A stretch of 64,000 bases of DNA, taken from NCBI GenBank assembly GCA_017165825.1, contig CM029367.1, forward strand, positions 29,912,633-29,976,632, in the 5' to 3' direction. Shown here in pieces: positions 11,438-22,699 of this stretch (the first letter of the stretch is position 1; every line of letters starts with the position of its first letter). The translations under genes were made by a program, and so were the position numbers. This DNA is from Hepsetus odoe. Its lineage: Eukaryota > Chordata > Actinopteri > Characiformes > Hepsetidae. A model generated the notes under the pieces. That model was not told the DNA's origin. It searched no databases and worked only from the letters and a program-made list of their open reading frames with translations.

Positions 11438-12111
11438 TGAAGGGCCTTAGATGGTTTCGCCCTCAGCATAAGAACTCAAACGGTTCTTCAATCGCTTCTA
11501 ATACACTTGCTTATGTGGTTTCTGACACTGTGAGACACGCTGCTGCCTCTAAACATGGACGAAAAGTGTTTGAAGAAACCTTTTGGGCATTATCTTGACC
11601 TTTTAACTTTGCCACACACTCAGCATTTTGGCCTGCAGTTTGAAGGAAAAAAATGGTTGGAGCTGCCATTTCTTAACACTGCTGTTGGTTGCGCGTCTCC
11701 CTGTTGTTAAGCACATCATAACTGTCAGGCGGTTGTGCCAGTTGGCAGCTGTTTGCATATGTATGGGCAGAAATTCGATCAGTGACTCTTGTAAAGAGTG
11801 AGTTATTACTCAGCAAGTGTGGTTCTGCTAGTTAACATAAGAAAAAGACACTTTTGGTTGATGTCAATCTGCAACCTGCCCTCCTTCCTTTAGATCCCGT
11901 TAGAAAGCTCTTCATCAAAGGCCAGGTGTTTGACTTTTTGGAGGTAAGCTGAGAAGCTTAGGGTGTAAAAGCTGCATGCAAAACATGTCTGGCTTTGGAA
12001 AGCGATAGAAAAAAAGGGTCTAAGGACATTTCCAATATGAATATTTGGCAGAGAACAGTCCAGCTTTTTGTAATCTGTCCTGCTGGTGCACCTGCAGTAA
12101 ATCGTCAATTG
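11438..12111. other. unique intronic DNA
   Basis: No gene seen. A short motif at 11505-11533 ('acttgcttatgtggtttctg' onward) matches the arms of the inverted-repeat element at 30690-30866. Confidence 0.45.
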
Positions 12112-12248
12112 CAATTAAGTCATTTATTAGACGCTCTGGTTTGCTGTACATTGTCTCATGACGGCGAGTGTTGGGAACCAGGGGTGGTGGTCTACTGGTG
12201 GGACTCTTGCCTATGCACCAAGCTCGCAGGTTGGAATCCCAGCACTAT
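12112..12248. repeat. SINE tail fragment and extra tRNA-like head
   Basis: 12112-12140 is the reverse of a 'gcgtctaataaatg' V-SINE/L2-type tail. 12182-12248 on the plus strand is tRNA-like: 'tctactggtggg' could be an A box and 'ggttggaatccc' a B box. It directly precedes another SINE head. Confidence 0.45.
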
Positions 12249-12483
12249 TGGGGCAGCTAGCCTAGTGGTTAGGGAATAGGTCCCAGGACCTGAAGGTCGT
12301 AGGTCCGAATCCCAGACCAGCAGGTTGCCCAGAGGTACCCTTGAGCAAGGTCCCGTTCCCATCACTGCTCCCTGAGCGCTTTAAATACCCCCCCTGCATG
12401 GCGTGTATGCCCGTGTGTCAATACAGTAAAAATGGAAGACTTTCTGGATAAGAGTGTCTGCCGAATGCTAAAAGTGTAAAAGT
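12249..12483 (+). repeat. tRNA-derived SINE with a different 3' tail
   Basis: Head 'ggggcagctagcctagtgg' with B-box 'ggtccgaatcccag' and the usual core 'cttgagcaaggtcccgttc'. The tail, however, is 'ggataagagtgtctgcc' followed by 'gaatgctaaaag', the tail type seen in V-SINE/L2-linked families, instead of the gtcactttcac tail of most copies here. Confidence 0.75.
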
Positions 12484-14239
12484 AACCCACAGCATTTTGG
12501 CCCATAGCTGACTGTCCCACCTTGTGCTACCATCACCCCAATCACCACAAACAGTAATAATAATAATAATTCTACAGACACTTAGTCAAAGACCACCTAT
12601 AAGAGTCAACAGATAGATGGGCATGTCATATCTAATTAATGGGAAATGTGTGTGAAATGTACTTTTATCCAGTCATTTTTTCCCCACAACTATCATTTAC
12701 ATTTTTATCCAATTAAAACATCAAGTAAACCTTTTTTTATCCCTTAGGGATTCATTTTCTAAACATAAATATCCCTCCTTTATCCCCAGATGGAGTTCAG
12801 GTGCTGAGTCCTGGCGCTTCTCGCCCAACGTCTGCCTTTGTTTCTCCACAGAAACCATCAATGCTCCCTCTTTCTCCTTTTTTTCCCCCGAGCGCTGAAG
12901 TACATGGCTGCGTTCCCAGGCTAGCGCTTGATTGCCGCTTTTGTTCCTGATTGGCACACAAACCTGTCAGTCATGTTAAAACAGAGCAGGAGTTGTCCTT
13001 AAATGACTCTGGCGGCGCGGAGCGATTTTCATCAGTGGAACTGTTACCTTCAATCCTGCAGTCTCGACTCCTCCACTGTAACCAGCTTTGGCTCCTTCTT
13101 AGGGCTCTAAAACCCTCAAGGTAATAACTCATGAAAAGTCGCAAAGAATATTATTAAGCTCTGAGCCATCCCGAACCCCTGATGACATCTGAATAATAAC
13201 CAAGCTGTAAGCCCTTAAAAAAGCTCAAATCTCCAAGCAACCCATATGGAGATGTTTACAGGGCCCAAGCTGCACTGTATCAACAAACTGCCAGTCTGTG
13301 CAAAGGGAGCCGGGTCGGAGACGGAGCCACTGATGAGTCAAAAGTGTGTTTTGATGCAGGGTGGACTGTAAAAATGCTGAACAACTCTGCCTTTTGCTCG
13401 CCCACTGCAAAACCCGTAAAGTTTCTGCTGCTGGGCTTTTTCACACTTGCATGTGAGCCTTAAAAGGAATCCTCCAGTTCATGCCAATCTCGGGCTGCTG
13501 ACAATCAATACGCACTGACAGTATTTTCATTTCCCTGTGCTTAGTGAAGAATGGAAAACCTGCTGACTGCAAGCACATTTACTGTACTATTGGCTGTAGC
13601 TTCAGGCAACTCTATTGAGATTACTTTGAACCAACAGGTTCTTCGGCACCTCTTACAGTCGGTAACCCTCTGCATTTTACCCTTTTCATTTTACTGTACA
13701 GAGAAATCAAAACATACCACGAATAAGTCATTTATTGTACGTGTGCCTTGAGCAGTGTTGCCAGACCAGGCCTTTTCCTTCCAAACTGGACAGAGATTTG
13801 TAGAAAGAAGTGGTTCGAGTGAAATTATACACATACAGAGGCTCAACTGCCTGCAGAGTGCCAGAGTTTGAAACTGGAATAGATTTCATTCATATCTTCA
13901 TTCAATCAGCTGTCAAAACTTGATGATTGACATCAGTTTGATTGATTGCTGAGAGGCATCCATTGCCATCAACATCCACAACGCCAAGGGCAAGACCTGG
14001 CCGGGACAGTCCACCTCAATCGGCAACCCTTAACGCACATCATGCGACTGTTTCTAAAAGTGTGCACGAGAAAGTTATCCTTCAGTTTTTGGTGATATTA
14101 TCATTCATTTACCTCTGTGAAATGACTCGATTGCTCCTTTTAGATCATATAAAGAGTATTACTTTAAAATGTCACCGCTTTTTACTTTGGTTCCCTAAAA
14201 TTTGAACAAAAAATTGTACTTTTAACTTTTTAAAAAATA
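12484..14239. other. unique intronic DNA
   Basis: Moderate AT content, a short AAT run near 12556-12573, otherwise complex. No repeat family or exon recognised. A small open frame at 13551-13751 (66 codons) starts with a hydrophobic stretch but has no visible homology or splice context, so I do not call it a gene. Confidence 0.45.
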
Positions 14240-14345
14240 ATTTTTGTTGGAGTTTGAGGCTTTAATAGTTCGTTATATTAATACAATGTACAGTTCACTT
14301 TACCAACAGCTGCTGGAAACGTCCTTCAAAGGCCTACTTTTACTT
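14240..14345 (+). repeat. dispersed repeat fragment, unknown class
   Basis: Shares 'ggctttaatag', 'cagttcacttt' and 'cgtccttca' in the same order and spacing with 62692-62820. The second copy continues into a 32-bp tandem array; this one breaks off at 'tttacttcc'. Confidence 0.5.
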
Positions 14346-15329
14346 CCATTTTTATAAACGTGCACTTTGTGTGTGTGCGTGTTTCACTGCTGCGAAAAAT
14401 GTTGATATTTCTTCAACGTTTCATGCATTTTTAAGCATTTTTAAACTTTTCTTGGCAGAAAACTGGAAATATTCTGGCAGTCTGGTTCAGGTTTTTCATT
14501 CTATGCGGAGAAAACGGTGTTAGAATATGATGTTCTCCATGGTGATAGAACGTACACGGCCAATAGAGACCTTTACATTCAGAAGCAGAACGAAAGGGAG
14601 AGACCTTCGTAGGAGATGATGAATTTTCTGAGCAAGACCTTGCTTGATCAAGCAATAATTTCCCATCTAAAATACACATTAATTGTATATATTTCCTCCC
14701 TGATTGTTTCAGTGCATCCCTGCATGGCCCAGAAGGCAGGCCCGGCAGCTAAACCATGCGTGATTTGAACGGCCTCGTCTCCAGCAGCAGCCAAATTCCA
14801 TAATGTATTGTCATTATGAAGGAACAGATGCTATTTTGGTCTGCAGACCGAACAGCTGTAGAAGTGAGGAGGAGATAGGGCTGCAACACATCACTCTGCA
14901 GAGAAGGACTGTTCAGCTTCCACAGCTACACTGCACTCACATTACACACACACACACATCCACACCCTCCCACACTCTCACGCATGCATACACACACAGG
15001 GGAATTATGGTGTTGATTCTGGCAACCTTCCCACCAGGGATTACACTGCGGGGAGTTGGGTTGGACATGCAACGGCACAACGAAGCCCATATGACATGCA
15101 GCCTTGCAGGAACAATGAATCATTTAAGGCCAATATATCGGCCTTCGTTTATATAACGCATTTTTAATTTGATTGAATTCACGTCGTCAAACTGTGGTCG
15201 ACATCGTGTTCGATTGACAAAAGTTGAGAAGAAATTTGCACACTTGATGACTCATTGCACAGAATTTTTTTTTAAGTACGGCTTAACATGCACAAGATTG
15301 TGCAAAACTCCACATCATTTCTTCACGTT
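14346..15329. other. unique intronic DNA; candidate conserved block
   Basis: 14690-14940 is complex sequence (for example 'aaattccataatgtattgtc') without repeat signatures and could be a conserved non-coding element. A short (CA)n patch lies near 14944-14960. No exon recognised. Confidence 0.3.
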
Positions 15330-15705
15330 TTGCTTCCAAAGAACCAGATCGTCCAGTATTTTAAAGTATCGGTGAGGAGAAGTTCTCCAGGCTTCATGAA
15401 CGACAATGTTTTGTCGCTTGTTTTCAGTCCAGTCCCTGCGCCTGAGTAGTTTCAGAGGCAGTGTGGGATCATCTTGACTTTAAAGATAGTTAGACCGAGT
15501 TTGAGAGTTTGCAGAACTTTAGCAGCTGTTTATTTGGCTTGACCACCATTATGAAACCACCATTCACCATTAAGAAAGCACCATTAGACGGGCTTTCTTG
15601 GTAAGTGGTCTTCAGGAACAGTTCTCCAGGCTTCATGAAGGACGTTCCAAAGCTTTTCTATGGACGTTGCCTGCCTTTCATCTCCCATATTGATGATCCC
15701 ACACT
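15330..15705. repeat. Tc1/mariner-like non-autonomous fragment (probable)
   Basis: The block 'agttctccaggcttcatgaa' occurs twice inside (about 15379 and 15619). 'ttcagtccagtccctg' followed by 'cctgagtag' recurs at 37140-37260 as 'ttcagtccagtctctg', 'cctgagcag'. This looks like a dispersed DNA-transposon-derived family; class assignment is tentative. Confidence 0.4.
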
Positions 15706-15710
15706 TACCC

Positions 15711-15947
15711 CACAGCAGCAGTAGCCTGGTATTTAGGAACTAGACCCCAGAATTGGAAGGTTGTGGCTTCGAATCCCAGACCACTAGGTTGCCCTGAGGT
15801 ACCCTTGAGCAAGGTGCCGTCCCCATCACTGCACCCTGGGTGCTTTAAATAGCTGCCGCCTGCTGCATATGCATATATAGGTGAAGCGTTTCCTTGTGTC
15901 TCACTGTGCTGTGATTCACAATGACAAGTAGTCACTTTCACTTCACT
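15711..15947 (+). repeat. tRNA-derived SINE, complete
   Basis: Head 'cagcagtagcctggtattt', B-box 'ggcttcgaatcccag', core 'cttgagcaaggtgccgtcc', and tail 'gtagtcactttcacttcac'. All modules are in order, which makes it a good reference copy. Confidence 0.87.
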
Positions 15948-16497
15948 GCTTAGGGACAGAGACCGGACTAAAAAGGAGAACTGTTCCTTAAAATTGCAAG
16001 ATAGTCCGGCTTTGGAAGCACAACATGAAGAAACGGGTCTGAAAAGCACATTGATCACCTGGGAAGGTTAAAAGCAAACCTGACACCACTGAAGGTAAAT
16101 GAAATGTAGTAACTGTAATTAATGAGGGAGTAGAAGGACAGAAATAACTCTTGAGGGTTAAACTGCTTCACCTCAAAAGGGCCTGGGACGGGTGGCGTAA
16201 TTAGAGCGCTTTACATAATCTTACTCAGCAGTCTGGCAGCAGAACGTGCAGCTGAACCTCCACCCACCGGTGGAGCTTCAGAAAGCCAATACGCAGCCAC
16301 TTCCTCCGCTGCCAGTAATTGTATTAAAGGAACCTAAACAATTGAAAAGGTCTTTTCATTTTTTTCCCCTCCTTCCTTCGAAGTCTGCCGGTGAGTCGTT
16401 ATAATACGAGGCACTTTTGCCTTTGAGGCAGAAGAAAAATGTCTCTGGTGAAGTGATTGTTTTGAGGCTGCACTGTTACTTTAGTTCTGCAGTTTTC
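15948..16497. other. unique intronic DNA; candidate conserved block
   Basis: 16190-16350 contains 'ggcgtaattagagcgc' and 'cagtaattgtattaaagg', TAATT-core homeodomain-like sites in complex sequence. Possible conserved non-coding element; inference only. Confidence 0.3.
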
Positions 16498-17153
16498 ACC
16501 CATATCGCCTCTCTCTCTCTCTCTTCCGAGATCTATCTTCTCCTAACTCTCTCGCCCAGTTCCTTTCTGCAGCCTGATCTTCTCCTCTACTCCTCTCTTT
16601 TCCTTTATTCCTCGTCCCTCCATCTGTCTATCCTTTTTAGTTTCCTCTGCATGTTTTACTCTGTCACTCCGCCCCACCTCTCACTCTTCCTATTCCCCTT
16701 TCGGTTGTTTATTCTCGTTTCCTTCCTTCTTTATTTCTGCCCATCTCTTCATTGCCATCCCTCCTTCTCCTGCGCCCTCCCTCTCAGCTAGAAAAAAGAG
16801 AAGGACAAGAGAGGAGAAGAGACAGGAGAGGCTCTTCTTTTTTTATCCTTTTCTCTTTTCTGTGCATGCTTTATTCTTTCTCGTCCCGTCCCGGCTTTCT
16901 CTCCCTACTTTTTCCCCTCTCCCGCTCGTCTATTCTCCTTTCCTTTCCCCTCTATTTCTGTCCATCTCTCTTTTGTCGTCCCCTTTTCTCTTGCTTACCT
17001 CTGCCCTCCCTCTCCTTCTTTCCTATCTCTATTCCTCTCTCTCACTTCCTCTCACTCACCGCCCCCTCCCTCATGCTTTTTGCTCTCTCCCTCTCTAATT
17101 CTCTTTCCCTCTCTCTCCACCTCCCATCCTGCTCTCTCTCTTGTTCCGTAACT
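16498..17153. repeat. long pyrimidine-rich (CT) tract
   Basis: About 0.65 kb of imperfect CT/CCT/CTTT sequence, interrupted near 16790-16830 by a short purine stretch. Open frames across it are Ser/Leu/Phe-rich low-complexity translations and not genes. Confidence 0.9.
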
Positions 17154-17178
17154 AGGCTGAGGTCAGGTAAGGTAGAGG

Positions 17179-17180
<2 letters not shown>

Positions 17181-17226
<46 letters not shown>
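17181..17226. repeat. (CA)n microsatellite
   Basis: About 23 CA units followed directly by a short (GA)n run. Confidence 0.97.
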
Positions 17227-17229
<3 letters not shown>

Positions 17230-17690
17230 AGAGAGAACTGCATCTCCTTTGTCTGTGCTATAAAAGACTTGCCTGAAGTAATGTGGCAGAAATATTTCAC
17301 CAGATATAAAGGAATAGAAACAAAAACAGATGATAAATAAATGAATGAAAACATTGATTAACATGATGTTAGTATGTTTAACACACATTCGTATTACACA
17401 CTGGATGAAGTTTAAGCAGGTGATTCCATCAAAGTTAGACAAATATTGTATATTTGCTGGAAATTTGGCCCGTACAAAAAGCAAGGTGGATTTTATATTA
17501 AATGCATTTGATGCACCGATGATAAAATCAGCAAATAAATGGAAATCCTGTGCTACGATTGGCAGGAAATGCTAGTTTGCAGAGCGTAAATGATGCCTTA
17601 ATTCGTAGAAAATCAGCAAAACACTATTTTTCAGAGGGTGGTCATACTTTAGCACACAACAGCACACATATCACGGGGTCCTAATAAAAT
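17227..17690. other. unique AT-rich intronic DNA
   Basis: No gene or recognised repeat. It ends at the head of a SINE. Confidence 0.45.
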
Positions 17691-17721
17691 GGGGCAGTGG
17701 TGGCCAAGTGTTTAGGGACTA

Positions 17722-18625
17722 TAGCCGTGGCCCAAAGTTTTGAGACGGACACAAGTATTGGTTTTTATAAAGTTTGCTACTTCAGTGTTTTAAGATCTTT
17801 TTGTCTGGTGTTGCTATGGTAACTGAAGTGTAGTAAGTATGTAAAAAGTTGCTTTGGGTTTTGTTTGTCCACCTGCCTCTTGAGGACTGACCACATGTTC
17901 TCAATGGAGAGTTTCCTGGCCATGGACCCCAATTTTTTTTTTGCCTCATGGCCTGGAGCTCCATCCTGCTGGAACAGGCCTTGTTCTTCACCAAACTGTT
18001 CTTGGATGGTTGGGAGAAGTTTCTCTCGGAAGATGTTTTGTTACCATTCTTTATGCATTGGCATGACACAAGAACAATGGTAGTGTTCATCTTTCTCTGG
18101 ATGCCTCAAACAATCAGAAAGGGGATTCAACAGAGAAAAAGACTTTATACCACTCCTCAGCAGTCCAGAAGATCAGTCTGTCCCTGATGTTTTTCTTCTA
18201 GAGAAGTGGTTTCTTTGCTGCCCTTCTTGACACCAGGTCATCCTCCAAAAGTCTTCACTTCACTGTGTGTGCAGATGCCTTCACACCTGCCTGCTGTCGT
18301 TCCTGAACAACCTCTGCTCTGGTGGTGCCCCGATCCCACAGCTGAATCAACATTAGGAGATGGTCTTGGTGTTTGCTGGACCTTCTTGGGTGCCCTGAAG
18401 CCTCTTCACAACAACTGAACCTCTCCTTGAAGTTCTTGATGATCTGGGCTCAAATTCCAGGGCTGAAATGAAGTGGAAAGTTCATTTTCACGGCAAAGAG
18501 GGACTTGCAATTCATCTGATCTTCAGAACATTCTGGAGCTTGTGCAAAATGCCATCATAAAAACTGAGGCAGCAAACTTTTAAAAATTAATATTTGTGTC
18601 ATTCTCCAAAAATTTGGCATGGCTA
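17722..18625 (-). mobile_element. Tc1-like transposon, internally deleted, with TA target duplication
   Basis: Ends are inverted repeats: left 'tagccgtggcccaaagtttt' and right (reverse complement) 'tagccatgccaaatttttgg', with similarity extending roughly 60 bp inward. TA flanks it at 17720-17721 and 18626-18627, the Tc1/mariner target duplication. It is 904 bp, whereas full elements of this type are about 1.6 kb. It carries a broken transposase on the minus strand. Confidence 0.9.
17850..18445 (-). pseudogene. Tc1-like transposase pseudogene (DD34E)
   Basis: Minus-strand remnants in order: N-terminal helix-turn-helix part near 18380-18440, a middle block near 18170-18270, then catalytic blocks. 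The first catalytic position reads FSVESPF, with Val (codon 18129-18131) where the family has Asp. The second Asp is kept (FQQDGAP, codon 17963-17965), and the third residue Glu is kept (IENMW, codon 17900-17902). The spacing between the last two is about 20 codons instead of 34, and a further gap lies between the first two. Inactive. Confidence 0.82.
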
Positions 18626-18847
18626 TAGTCCCCATGATCAGAAGGTCATAGGTTTGAATCCCAGACCAGTAGCTTTCCCTTAGATACGCTTGAGCAAGGA
18701 ACCGTCCCCATCACTGCTCCTGGAAAATGACATCAACCGGAACATTGAACAAAATTTAGAGAAAGCTACTGTAAATGTTGCACCTGTTCGAACTGCGGAA
18801 TTGCAAAGAGCACAGAGTTTGACTCTCAGGAGAAAAACGAGAAGGCA

Positions 18848-19080
18848 GTGAAAGTGAAAGTGACTATATGTCAATGTGAAACACGGCACACAGTGAAACA
18901 CAACAAAATGCATCCTCTGCTTTTCACCCACACACACCATGCAGCACTGGGTAGTCATATCCAGCGCCCAGGAAGCAGAGATGGGGATGGTACCTTTCTC
19001 AAGGGTATCTCAGAGCAACCTACTGATCTGGGATTCGAACCCACAACCTAGTCTAAAAACACCAGGCCACCGCTGCCCCA
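18848..19080 (-). repeat. tRNA-derived SINE, complete, reverse
   Basis: Tail 'gtgaaagtgaaagtgac', 'atgcagcactgggtag', core complement 'ggtacctttctcaagggta', B-box complement 'gggattcgaaccc', head complement 'caggccaccgctgcccc'. It follows the Tc1-interrupted SINE by about 125 bp in opposite orientation. Confidence 0.87.
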
Positions 19081-19985
19081 TTAAATCACTGGGAGTAACA
19101 GTGAGGCTTAGTGGGACGTCCCTGACCTTGTTAAACTCACAGACTTAAATACAAACTCTCGTTAGTTTTCCAGAATTTCTCAAAAGCAGAGCGTAATGAT
19201 ATCAATGAATGAAAAACGGATCAAAATGAACAGATGAAACAGTATTTTACTAAACTGACTATGAAAAAGAATCAGATGCGTGCAATGAAATGCATTCCCA
19301 TCAATAATAAAACTCCTTCTGAGTCACGAGGCTCAAGGCTGAGTCACTGGTGTTCAAGTCAAACCCCCCCCCCCCCCCATCTTGTCGAGTCGAGTCATCT
19401 AATTTGTGACTTGTGTCCAAGTCCCGTGACCCAAGCCTACACGTCGGGCAGAAAAATGCCCGGGAACAACCAGCTACTGCCTCAGAAAACGAGCGAGCAC
19501 CTTCACAGTTTCTGCAAATGTGCCTGGACCACATGCATAACTCAATACACACGTGTGCGTTTTGCTGTCTAACCTTCAGATTATACTTCTAGCCCTTCAC
19601 AGCCTAGTGCAGCTGATCTCCTGTGAGCTCAACCATCATGCAGAGCCTAAAGCAAAGCCATCCTCATTAAACCGGCTCTGTACTGGGTGCAGTTCTTCAG
19701 TACTACAGTCCTGGGGAGGAAGATCTCAGCTCCTACAGCAACACCAAACAGACGTCTTACAAAGTCTAATAAAGCTTGTGAGAAAGCAAGCGTTTGTACC
19801 CAAAACACTTCCTGTCTGGACTCCCTCGCCTGGATTCACTGAGCAGAGAGATGCACGTTGTTCACTTGGAAGCAAATTTAAGAGGTTTGTTTTTGTGTAC
19901 ATGTGCATTTGAGGAAGGATTTTCACATTTTCTGCATTATTAAGTGCAAAGTTATTCATGGTGGTTTGGTGCTCGATTCAAAAGA
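19081..19985. other. unique intronic DNA
   Basis: A C-run lies near 19365-19378. Otherwise complex sequence, with no repeat or exon recognised. Confidence 0.45.
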
Positions 19986-20480
19986 ACCGCGTGGAGTCAG
20001 AATTGTTTACGGTAGCGATGAACGGAAACAGACGTCTGTAAATTTTAACCACCTCTGAAAGCTCCCTCACAAAAGTTATTACATTAAAAGGGTCCAGACT
20101 TACGGCGCTGCTCGTTCTCTTGAAGGCTCACAGGTATGAACAGCCCAACGTTGCCCAACCAACTGATTTTTGCAGGTTTTATCGCCGTCATTATATTAAC
20201 ACTCGTTTAGATCATTGGTGGGTTTAAATAAACGGCTGAATTCATTTCATCGTCTTTACTACAAAGACCCGTTTCACATCAACTCACGCGGATCGGCTTT
20301 GCGGACAATGTGGGTAAATTCCTCTTTACCTTTAAAAAGCATGCTGTTTTCATCAGCTATAATTGATGGTAGAAATGCTGCTATAAAGTCAGATGGTAAC
20401 TCTGTTTTGAGAACAAATGTGTGTTTGTAAAAGGAGGAAATAACCAGTGATTAAATATGATTTGTGTAGAAAGCGCAGCT
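19986..20480. repeat. possible old dispersed repeat (copy A)
   Basis: 'agacgtctg' followed by 'cctctgaaagctccc' and an A-rich 'aaagttatta' stretch (20029-20090) matches the order seen at 56259-56302. The rest of the block is uncertain. Confidence 0.3.
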
Positions 20481-21500
20481 CATTGTGTAATAACTATGTA
20501 ATGAATTGTGTAATTACATGATTACGGCAAAATGACAGGTATGACTCCTCCAGTGTAACAGAGCAGATGTGTGTTGACTCTGGCTTATGCAGGTAGTAGT
20601 TTAGAGTGTGTTGGAGTGTGTTGAAGTGTGTGTGTATGTGAGATACTAGATTTCCTAAAATCCTTTTGTTTTTATAAGTTAGACACATCTCAGTGTTTCA
20701 TATTCACAACAAACGCAGCTTTACAAACTGGCATTAAAGGACCTGTGATGTGAAAACAAAGCTTGAATTATCATCAAGATTTACATTTTATCAGTGATGA
20801 ACTGACACATCGTGTCATCTGACTTTTGGAGATTATTATATTCAAGATAAAAAGACTTTAATAAATCACTTATACAGTTACAAAGTCTTTCAAAAGAAAG
20901 AAAGAAAGAAGGAAAGAAAGCTCTTAAATGGTCATTATACTTAGACTCAATGAAACTATTAAAGAAGAACTAAAAGGCAAAAGACAACATGTTGCTAAGT
21001 CAGTCATATCCAAAGAAAAAACAATTTTTGGACAAATTCAGATAAATTTAACAAATTATATATATATATATATATTAGAAGCAAACTCTTTATAAAAAAA
21101 TAATTCCTTAATAAATGCTATAAATTACACATGGCCTAAAAATACACACTATTTACAATTAAGTAACCATAAATAATAAAACAAAAATAATAAAAAATAC
21201 TATAAATTACGCAGTTATTACTATAAACGACACAGTAAGTACAATCCAATGGTAAGTAACTAATTACCTCCAGATGATGTTATGCGACATTCGCCTTTAT
21301 GGCATTTAGCAGACGACTTTATAACCAACAGTAAGTAATACCGCCAGTAATACTCTCAACAATGAGCTAAAACGGTCTAAAAGTGTTTACTGTGCATTAT
21401 TTCAACAGTAATGCAGTTAGTGGTGATTTTCACATCACAGCCTCTGATGAGGATCTAATGCAATGTCTGAACCGTGCTGATAGAAAATAAACCGAGCATC
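20481..21500. other. AT-rich intronic DNA with simple repeats
   Basis: (AAAG)n at about 20893-20922 and (TA)n at about 21056-21076. 21293-21327 contains 'ggcatttagcagacgac', the reverse of a V-SINE/L2-type tail. No gene seen. Confidence 0.5.
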
Positions 21501-21501
21501 T

Positions 21502-21757
21502 GGGGCAGCGGTGGCCTAGTGGTGAGGGATTTGCCCCCACATCGGAAGATTGTGGGTTCGATTCCCCACCAGTAGGTTGCCCTGAGGTACATTGAGCAAG
21601 GTACCGTCCCTGTCACTGCTCCCTGGGCGCTTTCAATAGCTGCCCACTGCTGCACGGTGTTTGCATGGGTTAAATTTGCAGAGGTCCAATTTCGTTGTGG
21701 TTCACTGTGTGCTGTGCTGTGACCTCGCAATGACAAGGGTTGTCACTTTCACTTTCA
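21502..21757 (+). repeat. tRNA-derived SINE, complete
   Basis: One of the best copies. Head 'ggggcagcggtggcctagtg', B-box 'gggttcgattccc', core 'gagcaaggtaccgtccc', 'gctgcccactgctgcacgg', and tail 'gacaagggttgtcacttt'. Confidence 0.92.
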
Positions 21758-21781
21758 TCTAATAAAAGGTTTCTGAATAGG

Positions 21782-21925
21782 ACTAGGCCCCTGAGGTACC
21801 CTTAAGCGAGGTACCGTGCCCATCACTGTACTCCGGGCACTGGATGAATAGTGTGTGGGTAAAATGCAGAAGATCATTTCACTGCGGTTCACCGAGTGTC
21901 GCGTCAGTCACTTTTGCTTCACTTC
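21782..21925 (+). repeat. tRNA-derived SINE, head truncated
   Basis: Core 'ggtacccttaagcgagg', 'actgtactccgggcactgg' and the tail 'agtcacttttgcttcac' without a tRNA head. It follows a complete copy in the same orientation by 24 bp. Confidence 0.7.
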
Positions 21926-22690
21926 CCAGAATTTACTGAACAAAACAAACAACAATCTGACTTTTAATCGCGCTTACTAAAAAATAAAACTAGGTTTTGC
22001 TCTGACAGGGAGAAATGTCATCATTTCTAATAATCATTCAGCTGAAAAAGGCACGGGAGAAATCGAAACCAAAGCCCTTTACGGCCGAACGATTTCCTGC
22101 CTTGGACCGTCAGGGCGCTCCTGCCCTTCCTGGGCCTGCAACAAGCCTGAGCGTGTTTCTTCAGGCAGATCCCGAAGCTCTTCCTCGCTGGCGGCGACTT
22201 TCTGTTCGGTGCGGTTCGCAGTGGTCCGACTGCTGAGTCAGCGCTCTTGCTCGGAGCAGCCGGGTGCTTTCGCTCCAGCTTAACTTGAGGTTTCAGCCAG
22301 TTGGGTCCTAATGGTGGGGTTGCACTGCAACACACCACTACCCTGCAGGCTTTTACCGCGGATGTCTCTTCAAAACGGGTATAAATTATCCTGCAGGCCC
22401 AAGAGAGAGAGACTTCTGCCTCTTCAGCTTCCACTTCACTAAAGTCTTTAATATTGTTAGAATAATCATTTCAACTGTTTTATGTCTTTCTGTCATCAAT
22501 TAAGGAGGCAGCAAGGTAAACTGGGAGAAACACTTTATAATTAGCATAATTAAATCCTCATTAAAGCCCAGTTAAACTCTAGTTCAACTTCACTTCCCAA
22601 ATGAAATGCTGCTTATGGTCATGGACGCTTGTGTATTCTGTTGGTTTGAACATGTGCCACTCACAATCAAGTCAAAACATCTTCTAGACA
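21926..22690. other. unique intronic DNA
   Basis: Complex sequence; the open frames of 73 and 135 codons here overlap on opposite strands and show no domain. No feature supported. Confidence 0.4.
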
Positions 22691-22699
22691 GACTGGTTA

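Larger units (their letters stand above)
17691..18722 (+). repeat. tRNA-derived SINE split by a Tc1-like transposon
   Basis: Left piece 17691-17721 ('ggggcagtggtggccaagtg' to 'ggacta') and right piece from 18628 ('gtccccatgatcagaagg', B-box 'ggtttgaatcccag', core 'cttgagcaaggaaccgtcc') join into a normal SINE head and core when 17722-18627 is removed. Truncated at about 18722. Confidence 0.85.

Noticed and set aside
13551..13751. Small secreted-protein gene
   Set aside because: The start is hydrophobic, but there is no cleavage-site context, homology or splice evidence.
21502..21580. Functional tRNA gene
   Set aside because: A and B boxes are present, but the sequence is the head of a SINE with core and tail, and has no cloverleaf pairing typical of a tRNA.
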